Positions 31,069 to 36,500 of a stretch of 36,500 nucleotides of DNA are shown piece after piece. The stretch is from contig DCZN01000050.1 of the NCBI GenBank assembly GCA_002331625.1, positions 19,583 to 56,082 of the forward strand. Reading direction: 5' to 3'. Positions within the stretch are counted from its first letter, which is position 1. Each line of letters starts with the position of its first letter. The notes beneath the pieces were generated by a model. It saw only the letters and a list, made by a program, of their open reading frames with translations. It searched no databases and had not been told where the DNA came from. The translations under genes and the position numbers were made by a program. This stretch comes from Nitrospira sp. UBA2083 (GTDB taxonomy: Bacteria > Nitrospirota > Nitrospiria > Nitrospirales > Nitrospiraceae).

Positions 31069-31452
31069 TTAATCAAATGGCCAGAATTGAAACCGCAAGT
31101 CGTTCGTTCGTTTGGATGAAATCACATCTTCAACAATCCCATCCCGATTGAGGATAATGAACAAGTCATCACTCTTGATGGAGAGTCGTGTGAAGTTAAG
31201 AATGATCAGCAAGAGACTGCCCGCCTTGGCATCGTATCGATAATACTGAAACACGTCTCTACCGTTGAGTTGCACGAGCCGATCAGGTGCACCCAAGAGA
31301 TTGACCACTTCCGACTTCGTGGTGCTCCCCTTTTGGATCGTCGCAATGAGCTCCGACTTGATGTCATCGCCCAGCGTCCCTCGACTAAAGGCACATCCTT
31401 GGATCAACACGCAGAGAGCAAGGCCACAAAGCGTGTACCAGATATGTTTCAT
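31069..31452 (-). CDS. BamE-like (SmpA/OmlA domain) lipoprotein 1
   Basis: A 127-residue lipoprotein with signal MKHIWYTLCGLALCVLIQGC (Cys20 is lipidated). Then ATIQKGSTTKSEVVNLLGAP, the G-x-T-T-x-x-E-V-x-x-L-G-x-P-D pattern shared with BamE and with the next gene, and FQYYRYDAKAGSLLLIIL, DLFIILNRDGIVEDV for the beta-sheet. The two proteins look like tandem paralogues. AGGGAG precedes the ATG at 31452. It is likely an outer-membrane-associated protein, role unassigned. Confidence 0.82.
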   Translation of the reverse strand: MKHIWYTLCGLALCVLIQGCAFSRGTLGDDIKSELIATIQKGSTTKSEVVNLLGAPDRLVQLNGRDVFQYYRYDAKAGSLLLIILNFTRLSIKSDDLFIILNRDGIVEDVISSKRTNDLRFQFWPFD

Positions 31453-31461
31453 ATGAACTCC

Positions 31462-31962
31462 CTATCTGTTCGATGTTATCGACTTTCCAAGGACGAAATC
31501 ATGCTCGAACAGCGTGTAAACGGATGGGGTAAGCCCCACACGCTGATACACGGTTTGAGCCCTGCGATTCTCTTGCTCCACATATAACCTCATGCCGCAG
31601 ACCTGGGGATCAGCCTTAGCCATGGCAAGGATATGTTTATGCATGGCTCGAAACACACCCTGACCACGCCGTTCCGGGACCACATAGACACTCTGGATCC
31701 ACCAAAAGAGCCCGTTGCGCCAGTCGCTCCACTCATAGGTGATCATAAGCTGCCCTATAGGCGTATGGACGCTCACGCCTGGATGCAGAGCCACCGTATA
31801 AAATCCGTATCTCGGGTCCCTCAAGAATGTCTGGATCCCCTCACGGAGGATCACTGGATCTAGCCGACGATTCTCTGTTTCAAGGGCCATCGCCCTATTG
31901 AACTCGACAAGGGTGTCGGCATCACTTGGGCGCGCCGACCTGATGAGGAATTCTTCAGGCAT
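31462..31962 (-). CDS. GNAT family N-acetyltransferase
   Basis: A 166-residue acetyltransferase. It begins with FLIRSARPSDADTLVEFNRA (strand and helix of the GNAT fold), has IGQLMITYEWSDWRNGLFWW, and the acetyl-CoA-binding motif VYVVPERRGQGVFRAMHKHI with the R-R-G-Q-G pyrophosphate loop, then MRLYVEQENRRAQTVYQRVG at the end. The substrate is unknown. It starts 6 nt after the stop of the DUF502 gene and ends 9 nt before the BamE-like gene, within the seven-gene run. Confidence 0.92.
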   Translation of the reverse strand: MPEEFLIRSARPSDADTLVEFNRAMALETENRRLDPVILREGIQTFLRDPRYGFYTVALHPGVSVHTPIGQLMITYEWSDWRNGLFWWIQSVYVVPERRGQGVFRAMHKHILAMAKADPQVCGMRLYVEQENRRAQTVYQRVGLTPSVYTLFEHDFVLGKSITSNR

Positions 31963-31968
31963 GATCAG

Positions 31969-32577
31969 TCACAAGGGAAGGGACGGCGGTGCGGCCAGCC
32001 ATCCCTGTTGGGGCCTATAGAATCCCGCTGAGAACTCCATTTTCATGGCGTCTTCGACAGGCAGATTGAGCGGCCGCAGCGCCCGTTCCGGAATGAAGGC
32101 CAGGAACCCCGTAAAAGGATGAATCGCCGTGGGCACGAACACCATATAGAGTGTGTGGGGCGGCGCCACCTGAATGGCGGGTGGCGCCATACCCATCACA
32201 AAGCCCAGTGCCCAACATCCGTCCCGGGGAAACGGAAATGCGACCACTTTACTGTGCCCAAAGCGTGACCGAAAATTCAAGATGTCCGTCATGCCCTTCA
32301 ATGTAAGATAGATACTCTGTACGAGAGGAATCCGTTCAATTCGTTGCTCAATGCGTGCGAATACTCCTTGGCCAATGACATGGTCGCCGATGAGACCAGA
32401 AAGAATGAGCAGCAGGACCAACAGGAGTAAGCCGAGACCCGGAACTGGATCCGACATGTATCGACCGACCAAGCCATCGAGTGTCGTAAACAGCGTGGAG
32501 AGAATCAAGAACGTGGCCCAAGCAGGAACAAGAAGCAACAAGCCGGCCATGCAGGTTTTCCAGAAAGCTTTCAGCAT
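31969..32577 (-). CDS. DUF502 family membrane protein
   Basis: A 202-residue protein with two N-terminal membrane helices (about residues 8-30 and 48-68) and the DUF502 pattern: GLLLLVPAWATFLILSTLF, IERIPLVQSIYLTLKGMTDI, VVAFPFPRDGCWALGFVMG and HTLYMVFVPTAIHPFTGFL. The function of the family is not established. It is the first gene of a minus-strand run that reaches 27131, with overlaps or gaps of 10 nt or less at every junction. Confidence 0.9.
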   Translation of the reverse strand: MLKAFWKTCMAGLLLLVPAWATFLILSTLFTTLDGLVGRYMSDPVPGLGLLLLVLLLILSGLIGDHVIGQGVFARIEQRIERIPLVQSIYLTLKGMTDILNFRSRFGHSKVVAFPFPRDGCWALGFVMGMAPPAIQVAPPHTLYMVFVPTAIHPFTGFLAFIPERALRPLNLPVEDAMKMEFSAGFYRPQQGWLAAPPSLPL

Positions 32578-32714
32578 GTTCTTATCAGATGAAGGTGACG
32601 ATTTTTTCAGTGTAGCAGAGTTGACGACTGATGAGGAGCATCTTGAGATGCTGTGATCCTTGATGGCATTATAAAGGGTCTAGATATGCTTGGATTGCAG
32701 AAAGGATGGATTCC

Positions 32715-32975
32715 ATGAACATCGATGCAGACTTGCTGGCCATACTGTGTTGCCCTGAAACGAAGCAGAAAGTCATTCTCGCTGACCAGAGTCTTATTGA
32801 AACCTTGAATGCTGCTGTTGCCCGTGGTCAATTGAAAAATAAGGGAAATAGACCAATCAGTGGACCGATCGATGGAGGGCTGATTCGTGAAGACCGGGCT
32901 ATTGTCTATCCGATTCGAGATAATATCCCTGTGATGCTGATCGAAGAAGGGATTCCCCTTGCGCAGATCCACTGA
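32715..32975 (+). CDS. Trm112 family protein
   Basis: An 86-residue protein matching the bacterial Trm112/UPF0434 family: MNIDADLLAILCCPETKQKV at the N-terminus and REDRAIVYPIRDNIPVMLIE at the C-terminus. It has two adjacent N-terminal cysteines and lacks the C-terminal pair of zinc-binding homologues. Trm112 proteins partner methyltransferases in other organisms; the bacterial role is uncertain. I chose the ATG at 32715, preceded at good distance by AAAGGA; an ATG at 32706 sits on top of that site. It is divergent from the DUF502 gene. Confidence 0.88.
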   Translation: MNIDADLLAILCCPETKQKVILADQSLIETLNAAVARGQLKNKGNRPISGPIDGGLIREDRAIVYPIRDNIPVMLIEEGIPLAQIH

Positions 32976-33216
32976 ATAGGTTCTTGGGGAACTCCGGTAG
33001 GTGTTCATCGGATCTCACGATTGTTTCATCTTCATGCTCTGGGTCTTTGAAAACTGAATGTCCCCCTACTCCCCATCCATCCAGCTGCCACAGTCAAGGA
33101 CTGTTCCGTGCGATGGCGCTACTGGTGATGGAGTGCGATTCTCATGACATGCACGAGATGTAGAAGACCATGTCTCCATGAATTTCTCGCTTGGAACCAG
33201 ATCACTCGATGGAATG

Positions 33217-33504
33217 CTACGGGGCCACGATTTGAACGGGTTTCACCGGGTTCTCAGTTTTCGATCCGGTGGACGTGCCACAGTTGGCACAGAGGTATTC
33301 GTAGAGATTTCCACTTGGAAGGACGAGGAGTAACCGCTCTCTGGTCGGCGTGGCCATTCGGCAGCGTGGACAGAAGAGGAGTGACGCATTCAGAGACCCG
33401 AACTGGTCTTGCTGCCCTTCTGGTGAGGTACGAGGCCGATTTCGTGGGCCCGATCGACCGCCCGGAAGCCACGGTGCCAATGGTCTTCGAGGAGCGTTGA
33501 ACAT
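33217..33504 (-). CDS. Possible small zinc-ribbon protein
   Basis: A 95-codon frame whose second half reads FCPRCRMATPTRERLLLVLP then SGNLYEYLCANCGTSTGS. The two C-x-x-C pairs, 28 residues apart and flanking a short strand pair, suit a zinc ribbon. The first 40 residues (Pro, Arg and Gly rich) look unlike a folded protein, so the real start may lie further downstream. No ATG is available there and no ribosome binding site is clear. The frame could also be chance. Confidence 0.45.
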   Translation of the reverse strand: MFNAPRRPLAPWLPGGRSGPRNRPRTSPEGQQDQFGSLNASLLFCPRCRMATPTRERLLLVLPSGNLYEYLCANCGTSTGSKTENPVKPVQIVAP

Positions 33505-33683
33505 GTTTAATTCTATGGGGCCCGTGCCGCAGGGTCAAGTAATTACCGGTTTACTTGGACTGAGGTAGACGTAACAACACAAGAATGACTCTCATTTTGA
33601 TTGCTCGTTGAGGCTATGAGACTACTCGAGAGTCTCCTTCAAAGAGAATAGAGAGCGGTCTCTGGATCGCAGAAGCAACGTTG

Positions 33684-34052
33684 CTAAGCCGGCGTTTTCG
33701 CAGCTTCGATTTCAGTGGCCGTGATCAAGCTTGATAGATAGTCGGCAACGAAATTGAGTGCTTCCTCACGTCCGTCAGCCCTCCGCCCCTTTTCACGCCT
33801 TTGGACGGAGAGTTCGTGTTCCAGGTCAGACTTCACTTCGCCCAGGATTCGTTGAAGGGAGGATGACGTGAGATTGGTGTCCATATCTTCAAGTTCTTGA
33901 CATCGATCAAGGACCCAATTCAGGCCTTCAATTCTCCCAGCATAGTGCTCCTGCTCAGCGGTATCGATGCGTGCCATCGCAGTGGCGAAGGTTTGCGCTT
34001 CATACACGAGGTTGTAAAAACTACTCACGGCTCGTTGTAGGGATTGATTCAT
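33684..34052 (-). CDS. Helical protein of unknown function
   Basis: A 122-residue, all-helical, highly charged protein: MNQSLQRAVSSFYNLVYEAQ, then IDTAEQEHYAGRIEGLNWVL and LGEVKSDLEHELSVQRREKG with coiled-coil character. No known domain is recognised. AAGGAGCATC directly before the ATG at 34052 is a good ribosome binding site. It sits between two other small unassigned genes on the same strand but is separated from both by more than 170 nt. Confidence 0.72.
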   Translation of the reverse strand: MNQSLQRAVSSFYNLVYEAQTFATAMARIDTAEQEHYAGRIEGLNWVLDRCQELEDMDTNLTSSSLQRILGEVKSDLEHELSVQRREKGRRADGREEALNFVADYLSSLITATEIEAAKTPA

Positions 34053-34278
34053 GATGCTCCTTCTCTAGTAGATGAGCGGCAATTATACATCAGATTAGGA
34101 GTACAACAAGGAGTATTTTTTGTGATTCCATACGATGATCGAAACGCATACCCGGCTTGGCGATCTTGCCGCGAGGAATGGGGTTGGCTTAGGTCGCCCT
34201 GGGATTACAGAGTCTCGAGTTGGGGCAGTGGCAAGTGTTAACTCTAGGTGATGAGGTGCGGTGTGTCTTGCAGGAGGA

Positions 34279-34608
34279 CTACGTAAAGAGAAGGGATTCA
34301 AATTCGTTCATGAATCCATAGTACAGGGAGGCGAAATCCTTGAGGCAATCAGGGCTCGTTTCTTTTAGGCGTTTAAAAAAGAACACCTGCGCGCGTGGAT
34401 CCAGCTGTTCTAAGAGCTGACTGAGTTGCGCCATGGAATAGCTGCCTGAAGGGACGCTTAAAATATAGTGAACAAGACGCTCCACGAATTGCTCCGCGAC
34501 ATATTCGCTGCCAAGATAGCCATCCGGGAGTTTCCCCGTCGCAAGAAATTCGTCGAAGGGAACGGCTTGCGCAGCAAAAGGGATGATTTGCTGCTGTCGG
34601 TGAATCAC
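34279..34608 (-). CDS. Small protein of unknown function
   Basis: A 109-residue protein with PFDEFLATGKLPDGYLGSEY, QFVERLVHYILSVPSGSYSM, QLSQLLEQLDPRAQVFFFKR and a C-terminal DFASLYYGFMNEFESLLF. The composition is that of a helical soluble protein. I do not recognise a family. The start is a GTG at 34608 with only a weak AGCAGG upstream. The next gene on this strand ends at 35017, with a terminator in between. Confidence 0.6.
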   Translation of the reverse strand: MIHRQQQIIPFAAQAVPFDEFLATGKLPDGYLGSEYVAEQFVERLVHYILSVPSGSYSMAQLSQLLEQLDPRAQVFFFKRLKETSPDCLKDFASLYYGFMNEFESLLFT

Positions 34609-34950
34609 GCTGGACCTGCTTCGGAATCATGAGACTCTAATATCATCTTGCAAAAACTTTACTGGAGGGACCGTATCTCGTCAAGTGCGCAAAGGATTCA
34701 GGAACGGCTGAGCCAAAAGACCGAGCCATCAGCATATTCTGGCTCTACTGCGACGGCGAGAAGCACGTACTACTCCGATGTTCAGCTAGCGCCAGGTTCG
34801 CACTGACGACCCTAGGTGAGGGTTGGTCTGGGGTCGCCCAGGTCTTGTACCTGCTGACAAGACTGCCGGTGTGTGGTGGAGGAACTCTCTTCCCCGCCGA
34901 CCAAATGGTGGATTGCTACCATCCATCTCTTAGGCACACCAACATAAAGC
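34609..34950. other. Gene-free stretch before the nxrB terminator
   Basis: I see no gene here. Minus-strand and plus-strand frames lack ribosome binding sites. The sequence around 34800-34860 contains loosely self-complementary GACCC / GGGTC words, not enough to call a structure. Confidence 0.35.
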
Positions 34951-34986
34951 GAAAAGGGTGGAGCCTTTTTGTGAAAAGCTCCACCC
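34951..34986 (-). terminator. Rho-independent terminator of nxrAB
   Basis: On the minus strand GGGTGGAGC (34986-34978) and GCTCCACCC (34964-34956) pair over 9 bp around a 13-nt loop, followed by TTTTC. It lies 31 nt after the nxrB stop, so it should end the nxrA-nxrB transcript. Confidence 0.85.
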
Positions 34987-35016
34987 TCTCGTATGAAAAC
35001 AGGACTTCGGGACGAT

Positions 35017-36306
35017 TTACAGCCAGGTGACCCGCTCGGCCGGTCTGATGTAGATCGGCTCTTCAACTTGCACCCGGGCGACTTCCTTGCCGGATTTGTT
35101 GAAGCCCAACACGGTATCGTTATACATCTCGAACCGCTTCCCGTGAATCTGGGTTTCAAAGACTTTCGGTCCCGGAATGACATCATACCGGAAGACAATC
35201 TGCTGGCTGGCCCGCCACAGCTGCAGCACCGCCAACAGTTCCCGGCTCGGGACCAGGTACTTCTCGATGGCATTGTCCACCCCCGGGCCGAACATCTGCC
35301 GGGCATAGCCCCGCGGGGAATGCCGCGGGGGGATGTAGAACCCGTTGGGCTCGGTCCCCCACTGCGGATAGAGCGGCAAGGCCACCTGTTCCACCCGAAT
35401 CGCGTAATAGAGGGGATGCCACCGATCCTCCGCCCACAGCCCGTCGTCGCCAATCCGCATCAGGCTCTGCATGCGAATCTTGCCGACGCAGGCGGCCATG
35501 CACCGCGTTTCCATCGGTTCGCCACCCGTGAGCGGATCTTTTCCTTCAATGCGGGGGTAGCACGCAATACACTTTTCGCTGACACGGGTCGTGCCTCGAT
35601 ACATCGGCTTCTTATAGGGGCATTGTTCGACACACTTCTTGTACCCCCGGCACCGATTCTGGTCGATCAAGACGATGCCATCCTCCGGCCGTTTATAAAT
35701 GGCCTTGCGTGGACAGGCGGCTAAACACCCGGGATAGGTGCAATGGTTACAGATCCGCTGGAGATAGAAGAAGAAGGTTTCATGCTCCGGCAAGGAGCTA
35801 CCCGTCATCTTCCAGGGCTCATCGCGCGAAAAGCCCGTCTTATCGATCCCTTCGACCAAGGCGCGCATGGAGGTGGCGGTATCTTCATAGATATTCACGA
35901 ACCGCCATTCCTGGTCGGTCGGAATGTAGCCGATCGCCGCTTGCCCCACTTTGGCCCCGGCGTCGAAAATGGTCATCCCTTCAAACACCCCATAGGGGGC
36001 ATGGTGCTTGCGGCCCACCCGCACGTTCCAGACTTGGCCGCCGGGATTCACCTGTTCGATCAGCTGGGTAATCTTCACGTCGTAGAACTGCGGATACCCG
36101 CCATAGGGCTTGGTCTCCACGTTGTTCCACCACATGTACTCCTGCCCCTTGGAGAAAAGCCAGGTGGACTTGTCGGCCATGCTACAGGTCTGGCAGGCCA
36201 AACAGCGATTAATGTTGAACACGAAGGCAAACTGCCACTTGGGATGCCGTTCCTCATAGGGGTACAACATCTTTCGGCCCAGTTGCCAGTTATATACTTC
36301 AGGCAT
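35017..36306 (-). CDS. nxrB: Nitrite oxidoreductase beta subunit NxrB
   Basis: A 429-residue electron-transfer subunit of a type II DMSO-reductase-family enzyme. Four Fe-S motifs are visible: Cys35, Cys38, Cys41 (CLACQTCSMADKS, with Asp45 in the fourth-ligand place); Cys186, Cys189, Cys194, Cys198; Cys219, Cys225, Cys229 (CRGYKKCVEQCPYK, with Tyr222 where NarH has Trp, the usual 3Fe-4S site); Cys246, Cys249, Cys269, Cys273. It passes the electrons from nitrite oxidation at the molybdenum subunit NxrA to a cytochrome-type acceptor. There is no signal peptide; in Nitrospira the complex is thought to be exported together with another subunit. GGAGGACGCA directly precedes the ATG at 36306, and a terminator follows the gene. 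Confidence 0.96.
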   Translation of the reverse strand: MPEVYNWQLGRKMLYPYEERHPKWQFAFVFNINRCLACQTCSMADKSTWLFSKGQEYMWWNNVETKPYGGYPQFYDVKITQLIEQVNPGGQVWNVRVGRKHHAPYGVFEGMTIFDAGAKVGQAAIGYIPTDQEWRFVNIYEDTATSMRALVEGIDKTGFSRDEPWKMTGSSLPEHETFFFYLQRICNHCTYPGCLAACPRKAIYKRPEDGIVLIDQNRCRGYKKCVEQCPYKKPMYRGTTRVSEKCIACYPRIEGKDPLTGGEPMETRCMAACVGKIRMQSLMRIGDDGLWAEDRWHPLYYAIRVEQVALPLYPQWGTEPNGFYIPPRHSPRGYARQMFGPGVDNAIEKYLVPSRELLAVLQLWRASQQIVFRYDVIPGPKVFETQIHGKRFEMYNDTVLGFNKSGKEVARVQVEEPIYIRPAERVTWL

Positions 36307-36401
36307 TGCGTCCTCCGTACAGCGTGAGGCGTGACGCGTGAGGTAAAGGCTCTGAAGTCGGCTTCATCCCCTCCCCCCTGACGCCTCACCCCTCAGGGTT
36401 G
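36307..36401. repeat. Repeat-containing spacer between nxrA and nxrB
   Basis: The 95-bp spacer contains GTGAGGCGTGACGCGTGAGG (36325-36344 region) and, on the other side, CCTGACGCCTCACCCCTCAG. GTGAGGCGT and ACGCCTCAC form a perfect 9-bp inverted repeat about 50 nt apart. The words GTGAGGCGTGA and CGCGTGAGG recall low-complexity dispersed repeats. The hairpin would lie in the nxrAB messenger and could set the ratio of the two subunits. Confidence 0.55.
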
Positions 36402-36500
36402 TTAGACTTTAATCTTGATATGTTCGCCCTTCAGCCACTTAATCATAAACTCATTTTCTTGGCCCGGCGTAAACCCGGTCCGCACCGGCTCCCAGGGACC
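36402..36500 (-). CDS. nxrA: Nitrite oxidoreductase alpha subunit NxrA, C-terminal end
   Basis: Only the last 32 codons are in the window, ending in TAA at 36404-36402. They read GPWEPVRTGFTPGQENEF then MIKWLKGEHIKIKV. The position directly upstream of nxrB on the same strand is that of the molybdopterin subunit NxrA in Nitrospira, and the C-terminal residues agree with my memory of it. The gene continues beyond the window edge. Confidence 0.85.
   Translation of the reverse strand, partial: GPWEPVRTGFTPGQENEFMIKWLKGEHIKIKV

Noticed and set aside
33144..33500. Plus-strand reading frame opposite the zinc-ribbon candidate
   Set aside because: The composition is atypical (many Arg, Trp, Cys, Gly) as expected of a shadow frame, and no start signal precedes it.
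34812..35453. Minus-strand 213-codon frame overlapping nxrB
   Set aside because: It is an out-of-frame reading of nxrB, rich in Arg, Ser and Gly, and crosses the nxrB terminator.

Overview
The window reads as a chromosomal segment of a nitrite-oxidising Nitrospira-type bacterium. The strongest pointer is the right edge. There, on the minus strand, the last codons of nxrA are followed by a complete nxrB (nitrite oxidoreductase beta subunit, four Fe-S cluster motifs). The left edge holds the end of nqrF, then apbE and nqrM, so the organism makes a Na+-translocating NADH:quinone oxidoreductase. Together with an NhaD-type Na+/H+ antiporter at 6.0-7.4 kb this suggests a sodium cycle, as I recall for alkali-tolerant or marine Nitrospira. 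The species is not decided by the sequence.

Layout. 0-1.5 kb: nqrF end, apbE, nqrM. 1.5-6.0 kb: an accessory stretch with a transposable-looking palindromic element, a YefM/YoeB toxin-antitoxin pair with a recognisable operator, an integron-cassette-like stretch of small plus-strand genes (a two-gene DUF2283 module, a zinc-ribbon protein, a DUF6988-like gene broken by at least three lesions), and a universal stress protein between two direct repeats of about 166 bp. 6.0-18.5 kb: an inorganic-carbon and cation-transport region. It holds nhaD, a truncated and an intact mpsC (DUF2294) separated by an RHH/RelE toxin-antitoxin pair, an overlapping operon of dabB (NuoL-like), a degenerate antiporter-like membrane protein, dabA (DUF2309) and a PII-like regulator, then a two-domain SgcJ/EcaC-like lipoprotein and a SulP anion transporter.

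18.8-27.0 kb: mostly housekeeping genes: a small unknown gene, a DUF2490 outer-membrane protein, arfB, a TPR protein, fabI, a Lys/Glu-rich exported peptide, a Nudix hydrolase overlapping gcvT, an FKBP isomerase and a FIST sensor protein. 27.1-32.6 kb: seven minus-strand genes packed with overlaps or gaps of 10 nt or less (DUF502, GNAT, two BamE-like lipoproteins, LOG family, metallo-beta-lactamase RNA-hydrolase type, P1 peptidase), almost certainly one operon. 32.7-34.6 kb: a Trm112-like protein and three small unknown proteins. 34.9-36.5 kb: terminator, nxrB, repeat-containing spacer and nxrA end.

How it fits together: nitrite oxidation at Nxr supplies electrons. Reverse electron flow and ion gradients (Nqr, NhaD) would power carbon fixation, and the MpsC/DabBA/PII/SulP group looks like the bicarbonate or CO2 uptake side. 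The least described part is this transport group, in particular the antiporter-like third membrane subunit that lacks the family's ion-path lysines, and a terminator-like hairpin directly before dabB. I found no tRNA, rRNA, CRISPR array, integrase or transposase gene.
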